Positions 48,753 to 61,057 of a stretch of 64,000 nt of DNA are shown piece by piece; the stretch's first letter is position 1, and each line of letters starts with the position of its first letter. The notes below the pieces were generated by a model. It saw only the letters and a program-made list of their open reading frames with translations, did no database searches and was not told the origin of the DNA. The position numbers were made by a program, and so were the translations under genes. The stretch lies in assembly GCF_000004075.3 (NCBI RefSeq), contig NC_026656.2, positions 16,103,607 to 16,167,606 of the forward strand, given 5' to 3'. The stretch comes from Cucumis sativus. Taxonomy: Eukaryota > Streptophyta > Magnoliopsida > Cucurbitales > Cucurbitaceae.

Positions 48753-51700
48753 TGAGACCACCAGTAGCACTACTCGAGACTTCCGACACTGTTCGGCTTT
48801 AGTGGAAAAAAACTCTTAACACTACTCGAGACGTGACCACCAGTAGCAGGATGTGAAGTTTCGGGACTTCCGACACTGTTCTGGGTTGCGTAATTTCTTT
48901 CCAAGCCACGACATTAGTGGCCACCTTTTCGAAGTTTTGGGATGGAAATAAAATGGAGACCCTTGGACATCACCGTTCGGCTTTTGCGGGCAAAACAAAA
49001 CTGTAACACTACTCGAGACGAGACCACCCAGTAGTTGGATGTGAACTATCGAGACCTCCAACACTTTTCAGTGTTGGCTAGTTTCTTTCAGGACCATGGC
49101 ATCGGTGGCTCCGTTTTCAGCATTTTGGGACGGAACTAAAAAGCGGACCCTAGGGCAGTACTGTTCGACTTTTGCGGGCAAAAAAAAAAACTCTAGCACT
49201 ACTCAAGACGAGACCACCAATTGCTGGATGTGAACTTTTGAGACCACCGACACAACTTTGGGTTGGGTAATTTCTTCTAGGGCAATGGCATTGTTGGCTA
49301 TCTTTTTACCGTTTTGGCACTGAAAAAAAAAAAAAAAGCAGACCCTTGGGCATCATCGTTCGACTTTTGCAGGCAAAAAAACTCAAACACTACTCGAGAA
49401 GAGATCACCCAATAGTTGGATGTATACTTTCGAGACCTCCAACATTGTTCTGGATTTGGTAGTTTCTTTCGGAACCACGACATTGATGGCCCTCTTGTCG
49501 ACATTTTGGGACGAAACTAAAAAGTAGAGCCTTGGGCATCATAGTTCGACTTTTGAGGACACAAAAAACTCTAACACTACTCGGGACAAGACCACTCAGT
49601 AGCTGGATGTGAACTCTCAAGACTTCTACCATTATTCTGGGTTGGGTAGTTTCTTTTGTGGCCACGACATTGATGGCCCCATTTTCGATGTTTTGGGACG
49701 AAACTAAAGAGTGGGCCCTAGGGCATCACCGTTCGGCTTTGGCAGGCAAATAAAATTCTAACATTACTCGAGACGAGACCACCCAGTAGCTAGATGTGAA
49801 CTTTCGAGACCTCCGACACTGTTATGGGCTAGATAGTTTCTTTCGAGACCACGTTATTGGTGGCCCCCTTTTCGACGTTTTGGGACAAAACTAAGAAGCG
49901 AAACCAAGGAAATAACCAAGTAGCTGGATGTGAATTTTTGAGACCTCCGACACTGTTCTGGGTTAGGTTGTTTTTTCGTGGACATGACATTGGTAGCCCC
50001 CCTTTTTGGCATTTTGGAACGCAACTAAAAAGCGAACCTTAAAACAGCACTGTTCGACTTTTGCGTCCAAAAAAAACTCTAACACTACTCGAGACGAGAC
50101 CACCCAGTAGTTGGATGTGAACTTTCGAGACCTCCAACATTGTTTTAGGTTAGGTAGTTTCTTTGGAGGCCACGGTATTGGTGGCCCCCTTTCGGTGTTT
50201 TAGGACTGAACTAAAAAAAAGAGCCTTAGGTATCACCGTTCAGCTTTTGCAAGCAAAAAAACTCTAACACTACTCGAGACGAGACGACTCAGTAGGTGGA
50301 TGTGAACTTTTGACACCTCTGACACTGTTCTGGGTTGGGTAGTTTCTTTAGGGTCACGATATTGGTGGCCCCTTTTTCGACGTTTAGGACGAAACTAAAA
50401 AGTAGAGCCTGAGCATCACCGTTTGGTTTTTGCAGGCAATAAAAACTCTAACACTAATGGAGACGACACCACGAGTACCTGGATGTGAACTTTCGACACC
50501 TTCGACACTATTCTAAGTTGGGCAGATTCTTTTGGGGACACGACATTGGTGGCCCCCTTTTCGACGTTTTGGGACGAAACTAAGAAGCGAAACCAAGGAA
50601 ATCACCGTTCAACTTTTGCGGCAAAAAAAAACTCTAACACTACTGAAGACGAGACCACCCAGTATCTGGAGGTGAACTTTCGAGACCTCCAACACTGTTC
50701 TGGGCTGGGTAGTTTCTTTGGGGCTACGGCATTGGTGACCCCCTTTCGTTTTAGGGCGAAACTAAAAAGCGAACCGTGGGCATCACCGTTCGGCTTTTGC
50801 GGGAAAAAAACTCTAACACTACTCGAGACTAGACCACCAGTGGTTGGATGTGAACTTTTGAGACCTCTGACATTGTTCTGGGTTGGGTAGTTTCTTTAGG
50901 GCCACGACATTAGTGACCCCCTTTTCGGCATTTTGGGACGAAACTAAGAAGCGAAACAAGGAGAATCGTCGTTCGACTTTTGTGTGCAAAAAAAAAAAAA
51001 ACTCTAACACTACTCGAGACGAGACGACCCAGTAGGTGGATGTGAACTTTTGAAATCTCCGACCATGTTCTGGTTTGGGTAGTTTCTTTAGGGTCATGGC
51101 ATTGGTGGCCCCATTTTCGTCGTTTTGGGACAGAACTAAAAAGCAGAGCCTTGGGCATCACCGTTCGGTTTTTGCGGGCAAAAAAAACTATGAATCTTCT
51201 CGAGATGAGACCACCTAGTAGCTGGATTTGAACTTTCGAGACCTCCGACACTTTTCTGGGCTAGGTAATTTCTTTTGAGGCCACGACATTGGTGGCCCCC
51301 ATTTTGATCGTTTTGGACGGATCTAAAAAGCGAACCCTCAGGCATCACCGTTCAACTTTTGCGGGCAAAAAAAACTCTGACACTACTCGAGACGAGACCA
51401 CCCAGTAGCTGAATGTGAACTTTTGAGACCTTTGACACTTTTCTTGTTCTAGGTTGGGTAGTTTCTTTCCAGGCCACAACATCAATGGCCTTCTTTGCAA
51501 CATTTTGGGACGAAACTAAGAAGTGGAACAAGAGGAATCACCGTTCGGCTTTTGATGGCAAAAAAACTATGACACTACTTAAGACAAGACGACCCAGTAG
51601 CTGGATGTGAACTTTCGAGAGCTCCGACACTATTCTGGGTTGGGCAGATTCTTTCGGCGACATGACATTGGTGGCCCCCTTTTCGGCATTTTTGGACAAA

Positions 51701-54700
51701 ACTAAGAAGCGGAACCTGGGAAATCACCTTTCAACTTTTACGAGCAAAAAAACTCTATCTAGCAGTACTCGAGACGAGACCATCCAGTTGCTGGATGTGA
51801 ACTTTTGAGACCATCGACATTACTTTGGGTTGGGTAATTTCTTCTGGGGCAACGATATTGGTGGCTATCTTTTTGGCGTTTTGGAACGAAACTAAAGAAA
51901 AGCGGACCCTTGGGCATCACCGATCGACTTTTGCAGGCAAAAAAAACCCTAACCCTACTCGAGATGAGACCACCCAATAGTTGGATGTGAACTTTCGGAA
52001 CCTCCGACACTGTTCTGGATTGGGTAGTTTCTTTCGGAGCCACGACATTGGTGACCACCTTTTCGGCGTTTTGGGACAGAACTAAAAAGCAGAGCATTGG
52101 TGCATCACCGTTCGACTTTTGCAAGCAAATAAAACTCTAACACAATTCGAGATGAGACCACCTAGTAGCTGGATGTGAATTTTCGAAACCTCAGACACTG
52201 TTCTGCGTTGGAAAGTTTCTTTCCAGCCCACAAAATTAGCGACACCCTTTTCGACATTTTGGACGGAACTAAGAAGCGAAACCACAAGCATCACAGTTCG
52301 GCTTTTGCAAGCAAAAAAAAAAAAAAACCCTAACACTACTCGAGACGAGATCACCCAATAGCTGGATGCGACCTTTCGAGACCACCGACACTATTCTGAG
52401 TTGGGCAGATTCTTTTGCGGACACGATATTGGTGGCCCCTTTTCGGTATTTTGGGACGAAACTAAAAAGCGGAACCAGAGGAATCATCGTTCAGCTTTTG
52501 AGGGAAAAAAAACTCTTTCACTAATCAAAACAAGACCAACCAGTAGCTGGATGTGAACTTGCGAGACCTCCGACGCTGTTCTGGGTTGGGTAGCTTCTTT
52601 CGAGGCCACGACATTGGTGGCCACCTTTTCGACGTTTTGGGACGAAACTAAAAAGTAGAGCCTTTGTGCATCACCGTTCGACTTTTGCAGGCAAATAAAA
52701 CTCTAACACTACTCAAGACGAGACCACCTAGTAGCTGGATGCGAACTTTTGAGACCTCCGACACTATTCTGGGTCGGGCAGATTCTTTCGGGGACAAGAC
52801 ATTGGTGGCCCCTTTTTCGACGTTTTGGGACGAAACTAAAAAGCGAAACAAGGGAATCACTGTTCAGCTTTTGTGGGAAAAAAAAACTCTGAAACTAATG
52901 GAAACGAGACCACCTAGTAGCTAGATGTGAACTTTCGAGACCTCCGACGCTGTATTAGGTTGGGTAGTTCCTTTCGAGGCCACAACATTGGTGGCCACCT
53001 TTTCGGCGGTTTGGAACGAAACTAAAAAGCAGAGCCTTGGTGCATCATCGTTCAACTTTTGCAGGCAAATTATACTCTAACACTACTCGAGACGAGACCA
53101 CCCAATAGCTGGATGCGAACTTTCGAGATCGTTGACACTATTCTGGGTTGGGCAGATTCTTTCAGGGCCACATCATTGGTAGCCCCCGTTTCGACGTTTT
53201 GGGACGAAACTAAAAAGAGGAGCCTTAGGCATCCCCGTTCAACTTTTGGGGCAAAACAAACTTGACACTACTCGAGACAAGACCACCTTGTAGCTGGATG
53301 TGAACTTTCGATATCGTTCGACATTTTGGAACGGAACTAAGAAGCGAAACCACGAGAATTACTGTTCGACTTTTGCGAGCAAAAAAAAACTCTAACACTA
53401 CTCGAGACGAGACGACCCAATAGGTGGATGTGAACTTTTGAGACCTTGGACAATGTTCTAGGTTGGGTAGTTTTCTCTAGAGCCACGACATTGGTGGCCC
53501 CCTTTTCGTCGTTTTGGGACGGAACTAAAAAATAAAGCCTTGGACATCACTGTTCGACTTTTGCGGCAAAAAAAAACTCGAACACTACTCGAGACGAGAC
53601 CACCAGTAGCTGGATGTCAACTTTCCAGACCTCTGACACTATTCTTGACTAGATAGTTTCTTTCGAGGCCACGACAACGATGACCCCCCGTTTCGCGTAG
53701 TGGACGGAACTAAGAAGCGAAACCAAGGAAATCACCAAGTAGCTAGATGTGAATTTTCGAGACCTCAATAGTGTTTTCGGTTAGGTAGTTTCTTTCGACG
53801 ACACGACATTGGTGGTCCCCTTTTTGGCTTTTTGGAACAGAACTAAAAAGCGAAACCTAGGACAGCACCGTTTCGGCTTTGCGTCCAAAAAAACTCTAAC
53901 ACTACTCGAGACGAGCCACACAGTAGTTGGATGTGAACTTTCAAAACCGTGACACTATTTTGGGTTGGGAAGTTTCTTTCGATGCCACGGTCTTGGCGAC
54001 CCCTTTTCGACGTTTTAGGACTCAACTAAAAAGCAGAGCCTTGAGCATCACCGTTCGACTTTTGAGGGTAAGAAAAACTCTAACACTACTCGAAACGAGA
54101 CCACTCAGTAGATGTATGTTGACTTTTAAGACTTCCAACACTGTTCTGGGTTGGGTAGTTTCTTTCGGGGCCACAACATTGATGGCCCCCTTTTCGACGT
54201 TTTGGGACGAAAATAAAAAAGTGGACCCTAGGGCAACACCGTTCGGCTTTTCTCTGGCAAATAAAACACTAACACTACTCGAGACGAGACCACCCAGTAG
54301 CAGGAGTGTGAACTTTCGAAACATTCGACATTGTTCTGGGCTGGAGAGTTTCTTTCGAGGCCACGACATTGGTGGCCCCTTTTTCGACGTTTTGGGACGG
54401 AACTAACAAGCAAAACCAGGGAAATCACGGTTCAGCTTTGCGGGCAAATAAAACTCTAACACTACTCGAGATGAGACCACCCAGTAGCTGGATGCAAACT
54501 TTCGAGACTTCCGACACTGTTCTGGGTTGGGTAGTTTCTTTCCAGGTACGATATTAGTGACCCCCTTTCGATATTTTGGGATGGAACTAAGAAGCGAAAC
54601 CAGGAGAATCACCGTTTGAGTTTTGTGGGCAAAAAAAAAAAAAAAACTCTAACACTACTCAAGACGAGACGACTCAGTAGGTAGTTGTAAACTTTCGAGA

Positions 54701-57700
54701 CCTCCGACAGTGTTCTGGGTTAGATAGTTTCTTCCGAGGCCACGACATTGGTGGCCCCCTTTTCGGCGTTTTGGGTCAAAACTAGAAAGTAAAGCCTTGG
54801 TGCATCACCGTTCGACTTTGCATGCAAATAAAACTCTAACACTACTCGAGACGAGACCGCCCAGTAGCTGAATGTGAACTTTCGAGAGCTTCGACAAGTT
54901 TTTTGGGTTAGGTAGTTTCTTTCCGCGCGACGACATTAGTGGCCCCCTTTTCAGCATTTGGACGAAACTAAGAAGGAAACCAAGAGAATCATCGTTTGGC
55001 TTTTGCAAGAAAATAATAACTCTAACACTACTCGAGACGGAACGACCCAGTAAGTGGATGTGAACTTCTGGGACCTCCGACCATGTTTTGGGGTTGCGTA
55101 GTTTTCTTTAGGGCCACAGCATTATTGGCCGCCTTTTCGTCGTTTTGGGACGTAACTAAAAAGCATAGCCTTGGGTATTACCGTTTGCTTTGCGGGCAAA
55201 AAACTTAATCTAAACCTTCTAGAGATTAGACCACCTAGCTAATAGCTGAATCTTTCGAGCCCTCCGACACTATTCTAGGCTAGGTAATTTCTTTCAGGGT
55301 CACGACATTGGTGACAGCTATTTCGTTGCTTTGGGACGGAACTAAGAAGCAGACCCTTAGGCATCACCATTCAACTTTTGCGAGCAAAAAAAATCTGACA
55401 CTACACAAGACGAGACCACCCAGTACCTGGATGTGAACTTTTGAGACCTCCGAAACTATTCTGGGTTGGGTCGTTTCTTTCTAGGCCACGACATTAATGC
55501 CTTCTTTACGACATTTTGGGATGGAACTAAGAAGCGAAACTAGAGAATCACCGTTCGACTTTGCAGCAAATTTTTTTTGACACTTCTCAAGACGAGACGA
55601 CCCCAGTAGCTGGATGTGAACTTTCGATACCCCGACACTGTTCTGGGTTGGGTCGTTTCTTTCAAGGCCACGACATTGGTCCCCCCTTTTCGGCGTTTTT
55701 GGACGAAACTAAACAACATGGCCTTGCACATCACCATTCGACTTTTGCTGGCAAATAAAACTGTAACACACTCGATACGATCACCCAGTAACTGGATTTG
55801 AACTTTCGAGACCTCAGACCATGTTCTGCGACTGGATAGTTTCTTTGAGCCACAACATGGTGGCCCCCTTTTCGACATTTTAGACGAAACTAAAAAGCGA
55901 ACCCTTGGGCATCACCGTTCGGCTTTTGCGGACAACACAAAACTCTCTAACACTACTTCGAACAATACCATCAGTAGCTAGATTGAACTTTGAGACCTCC
56001 GACACTGTTCTAGGTTGGGTAGTTTCTTTTGGGGTCTTGCATTGATGGCCCATTTTTCGGTGTTTTTGGACAAAACTAAAAAGTGAAGCCTTGGACATCA
56101 CCGTTTGGCTTTTTGGGCAAAAATAGCTCTAACTCTACTCGAGATGAGACACCAGTAGCTGGATGTGAATTTTCAAGAACTCCTACCATGTTCTGGGTTG
56201 GGTAGTTTCTTTCTAGGCCATGACATTAATGGCCGTCTTTGCAACATTTTGGGACAGAACTAAGCAGAAAAAGAGGAGGTATCACCATTCGACTTTTGCA
56301 GGCAAAACAAACTCTGACACTACCCAAGACGAAATGACCCAGTAGCTGGATGTGAACCTTCGATACCTCCAACCACGTTCTGGGTCAGGTAGTTTACTTT
56401 GGAGCCACGACATTGGTGGCCCCCTTTTCGAACTAAACAACAGAGCCTTGGAACCACCGTTCGGCTGTTGCGGGCAAATAAAATTGTAACACTACTCAAG
56501 ACGAGACCACCAAGTAGCTAGATATGAATTTTCAAAAACTCCGACACTGTTCTGGATTAGGTAGTTTCTTTCGAGGACACGACATTGGTGGCCCCCTTTT
56601 CGGCATTTTGGAACAGAACTATAAAGCGTACCGTGGACATCACTGTTCAACTTTTGCAGACAAAAAACACTCTCAACACTACTCGAGATGAGACCAACAA
56701 GTATTTAGATAGTTTCTTTCAAGGCCACGACATTGGTGGCCCATTTTTAGGTGTTTTGGGACGGAACTAATAAGCGAAACTAAGGAAATCACCGTTCAAT
56801 TTTGCAGGCAAATAAAACTGTAGCACTACTCGAGACTAGACCACCAAGTAGCTGGATGTGAACTTTTGAGACCTCTAACACTATTCTGGCTGGATAGTTT
56901 CTTTCGAAGCCACGACATTGGTGGCCCCCTTTTCGGTGTTGTGGGACTGAACTAAGAAGCGAAACCAAGGAAATCACCGTTCAGCTTTTGTGGGCAAATA
57001 AAACTCTAACACTACTCGAGACGAGACCACCCAGTAGCTGAATGCAAATTTTTGAGACCTTCGACACTTTTGTGGGTTGGGCAGATTCTTTCGGGGACAC
57101 GACATTGGTGGCCCTCTTTTCGGCGTTTTGGGACGAAACTAAAAAGCGGAACCAGGGGAATCACTGTTCAGCTTTTGCGGGAAAAAAAAATCTGAAACTA
57201 ATGGAAACGAGACCACCTAGTAGCTAGATGTGAACTTTCGAGACCTCCGACGCTGTATTGGGCTGGGTAGTTCCTTTCGAGGCCACAACATTGGTGGCCA
57301 CCTTTTCGGCGGTTTGGAACGGAACTAAAAAGCAGAGCCTTGGTCATCATCGTTCAACTTTTGCAGGCAAATTAAACTCTAACACTACTCGAGATGAGAC
57401 CACCCAGTAGCTGGATGCGAACTTTCAAGACCTCCAACGTTGTTCTGGTTTTGGTAGTTTCTTTCGAGGCCACGACATTGGTGCACCCTTTTCGACGTTT
57501 TGGGAAGGAACTAAAAAGCAAAGCCTTGGACATAACTGTTCGGCTTTTGCGGGCAAAAATACTCTAACACTACTCGAGACGAGACCACCAGTAGCTGGAT
57601 GCTTTTCGAGGCCTCCGACGCTGTTCTAGGTTAGATAGTTTCTTTTGAGACCACAGCATTGTGCCCCCATATTCAGCATTTTGGAACAAAACTAAGAAGC

Positions 57701-59080
57701 GAAACCAGGAAAATCACTGTTTAGCTTTTACGAGCAAAAAAAACTCTGACACTACTCGAGACGAGACCATCCTTGCTGGATGTGAACTTTCGTTTCCTCC
57801 GATACTACTTTGGATTGGGTAATTTCTTCTGGGGCAACGGCATTGGCGGCTATCTTTTTTGCGTTTTGGAACGGAACTAAAAAGCGGACCCTTGGGCATC
57901 ACCGCTCGAATTTTGTGGACAAAAAACCTCCAACACTACTCGAGACGAGACCACCCAATATTTGGATGTATAACTTTTGAGACCTCCGACACTGTTCTGG
58001 GTTGGGCAGTTTCTTTCGGGGCCACGGCATTGATGGCCCCTTTTCAACGTTTTGGGATGGAACTAAAAAGTGGACCCTAGGGAAATCACTGTTTAGATTT
58101 TGCAGGCAAATAAAACTCTAACACTACTCGAGACGAGACCACCTAGTAGCTGGATGCAAACTTTCAAGACCTCCGACACTGTTCTGGGTTGGGTAGATTC
58201 TTTCGGGGACATGACATTAGTGGCCCCCTTTTCAGCGTTTTGGAAAGAAACTAAAAAGCGGAACCACAGGAATCAGCTTTCAGCTTTTGCGAGAAAAAAA
58301 ACTCTAATACACTCGAAACGAAACCACCTAGTAGTTGGATGTGAACTTTCGAGACCTTCGACGTTGTTCTGGGTTAGGTAGTTTTTTTCGAGGCCACGAC
58401 ATTGGTGGCCACCTTTTCGACGTTTTGGGATGGAACTAAAAAGCGAAGCCTTTGCATCATCGTTCGACTTTAGCAGGCAAATAAAACTCTAAGACTACTT
58501 GAGACGAGACCATCCAGTAGCTGGATGTGAACTTTCGAGACGACAGACACTGTTCTGGGTTGGGTAGTTTCTTACGGGGCCACATCATTGGTGACCCCCT
58601 TTTCGACATTTTGGGACGGAACTAAGAAGCGGACCCAGGGCATCACTGTTCAGCTTTTGCAGGTAAAAGAAACTCTAACACTACTCGAGACGAGACCACA
58701 AATTGTTGGATGTGAACTTTCGAGACCTTCGACATTGTTCTGGGTTGGGTAGATTCTTTCGGGGATACGGCGCTGATGGCCCCCTTTCAGTGTTTTCGGA
58801 GGGAACTAAAAAGCAGATCTTGGGAATTAACGTTCGACTTTTGTGGGCAAAAAAACTCTGACACTACTAGAGACGAGACACCAAGAATATGGATGTGAAC
58901 TTTCAAGACCTCCGACACTGTTCTGGGTTGGGTACTTTCTTTCGGGGCCACGACATTGGTGGCCCCCTTTTCGGCGTTTTGGGACAGAACTAAAAAGTGA
59001 ACCCTGAGGCATCATCATCGGCTTTTGCGAGCAAATAAAACTCTTTTAACACTACTCGAGACGAGACCACTTGTTAAAAG
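48753..59080 (+). repeat. Satellite array, about 187-bp monomer, about 55 copies
   Basis: A direct tandem array fills about 10.3 kb. The anchor ctggatgtgaac (and variants) is found at 48849, 49037, 49226, 49418, 49605, 49792, 49926, 50113, 50298 and onward, spacing 185-192 bp, most often 187, with one short unit of 134 bp. Each monomer contains actactcgagacgagacc (XhoI site CTCGAG), gttctgggttgggtagtttc, a hairpin ggccac-gacattg-gtggcc, gttttggga.g.aactaa and a variable A tract of about 4-15. Because 187 is not a multiple of three, ORFs in the array run only a few hundred bases and none is a gene. Monomers are diverged from each other by roughly 10-20 percent by eye. I cannot match the unit to a named satellite. 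Confidence 0.95.
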
Positions 59081-59263
59081 AAGCGAAGCAAATACTATGA
59101 ACAAGGTTCAAGCCTAGACTTGTAGAAATAGGAAAGGAAGATGAATTCTGATGAGGTTTGTTTTAAGAAAGCAATATCTCCTTTCTTTCTTTTCTTTATA
59201 TTGTTTTTGTTTATGGTGATCTAATGAGTCAAAGAATTGTTTATCTTTGTATAATGTAGTTAA

Positions 59264-59268
59264 CTCTG
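59264..59268 (+). repeat. Target site duplication (left) of the gypsy element
   Basis: CTCTG here matches CTCTG at 61053-61057, flanking TG...CA ends at 59269 and 61052. Confidence 0.9.
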
Positions 59269-61052
59269 TGATAGACCCCCAATTATACACCATTACAGTA
59301 GAAGGAAGAAGAAGCAAGGTTAACCGCACGTGCCAGGGAGAATAGCTTAATAGCTTTAATATTGTTAGTAGATAATTTCGTAATAAAATAATAGAGTATA
59401 AATAGGAGTTTGTTATGGAGAGAGAAAGTTAGTTAGAGTATAAATAGGAGTTTGTTATGGAGAGAGAAAGCTAATTAGAGTATAAATAGGGTTTGTTATG
59501 GAGAGAGAGGGGAGTGAGAATTTTTGTGAGTAAGCTCATGATTTTCGAGAGGAAAAAAAAAGAGCAGAGGAGAGTCTTTCGTTTTCGAATGAGGATCCTC
59601 AATTCGTTTTACATTATAGTTTCGTTAGTTTTCGAGATTAATACTATCGTAACGAGGTTGTTCCTACTTGTTCGATTTTGATCGAGAGGAGTTCCATCAT
59701 TTGGTATCAGAGCTCGTCGAATCTGGGAAAGGAGAGAACCATGGTTAACACGCGATCGGAAGAGAGAATGGAAGTTCATGATCAGGAAATGTTGCTGATG
59801 AAGAAAGAAGTGAGTAAAATTTCAGCGATCGAAGAAAGCTTAACAGCGATCAGTCAACAAACCGAAAAGACGATCAAATGCTGATGATACTCATGGATTT
59901 TATTGTGAAAGAAGGCACGACAACCAGTGACAAGTTAGCAGACTACGGCGCACAGGAAACTGGATGCAAAAAAAATAATGAAGGAGAGAGTTCAACAAGT
60001 AGGAGAGGTGAGAACGAAACGAAGGAGAGGAGGCCTGAGGACGAAGGTGCGAATGAAAGAAACAAATTTAAGAAGGTCAAAATGCCAATATTCAATGGCG
60101 AGGATCCGAATTCGTCGTTGGGAATCACTCATTTTCCGGTTGTATACGGTCGCACACCCCCTCCGTTAATATACTATGGGGATCAAAGCACATCTAACTT
60201 CCTGTTAGATGAACAACTCAAGGCAAGGGATGAAGTCTTGGAAGTATTGAAGGAACACCTTCGAGTAGCTCAAGATAAAATGAAAAAGAATGCAGATTCG
60301 AAGAGAAGAGATGTGGAATATAAGGTTGGTGACATGGTGTTTTAAAAAATTAGGCCATACAGGCAATCTTCCTTGCGTAAGAAAAAGAATGAGAAACTGT
60401 CCCCAAAGTTTTTTGGGTCGTTTGAAGTTATAGAACGAATAGGACTGGTAGCACACAAGCTCCAGCTGCGGTATCTTCATGTATTCACCTAGTCTTTCAT
60501 GTCTCGCAACTTAAAAAGATGGTGGGAATCACACCATGCTGAAACCAGAAGAAATGGCCTGTTTAAATGAAAACTATGAATGGTTGGCTATTCCAGAGGA
60601 GATATATGAGTATTCAAAGAACAAGGAAGGAATTTGGGAGGTACTGATTAAATGGCAGGGGCTACCATCTCAGGAAGCGTCTTGGGAGGAGTATGAAGAA
60701 TTTCAGAAGAAATTTCTGAATTTTCACCTTGAGGACAAGGTGAATTTGGAAAGGTTAACCGCACGTGCCAGGAGAATAGCTTAATAGCTTTAATATTGTT
60801 AGGAGATAATTATGTAATAAAATAATAGAGTATAAATAGGATTTGTTATGGAGAGAGAGGGGAGTGAGAATTTGTGGTTAAGCTCAGGATTTTTCGAGAG
60901 GAAAAAAAGAGGGCAGAGGAGAGTCTTTCGTTACCGAATGAGGATCCTCAATTCGTTTTACATTGTAATTTCGTACTTACTTTTTCGGGATTAATACTAT
61001 TGTAACGAGGTTGTTCCTACTTGTTCGGTTTCGATTAAGAGGAGTTCCATCA
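59269..61052 (+). mobile_element. Internally deleted Ty3-gypsy retrotransposon with chromodomain remnant
   Basis: 5' LTR 59269-59699 (TGATAGACCC...TTCCATCA). Primer-binding site TGGTATCAGAGC 59702-59713 matches initiator tRNA-Met. Gag starts at ATG 59741 (MVNTRSEERMEVHDQ), is frameshifted near 59880, and reaches the gag signature KVKMPIFNGEDPNSS. It then jumps directly near 60115 into the C-terminal integrase region (FPVVYGRTPP, DVEYKVGDMVF) with a stop at 60343-60345, and a chromodomain (WEVLIKWQGLP...ASWE) at 60600-60740. The 3' LTR (60751-61052) lacks the first 47 bp of the LTR. Protease, reverse transcriptase, RNase H and most integrase are missing, so it cannot move by itself. The perfect 5-bp duplication shows it arrived as one unit. 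Confidence 0.93.
59397..59489 (+). promoter_or_regulatory. Triplicated TATA module in the 5' LTR
   Basis: TATAAATAG occurs at 59397, 59439 and 59481, each inside a 42-bp tandem unit that also carries gtttgttatggagagaga. The 3' LTR has a single copy (TATAAATAGG at 60831-60840). The extra 84 bp, plus 47 bp missing from the 3' copy, account for the length difference between the LTRs. Confidence 0.9.
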
Positions 61053-61057
61053 CTCTG

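Noticed and set aside
48753..59080. Regular repeats could be read as a CRISPR-like array or as a repeat-protein gene (ORFs such as 53927-54406 and 51759-52124).
   Set aside because: Units are long, contiguous direct repeats with no unique spacers, the sequence is plant nuclear, and 187 bp is not a multiple of three, so frames change from unit to unit.
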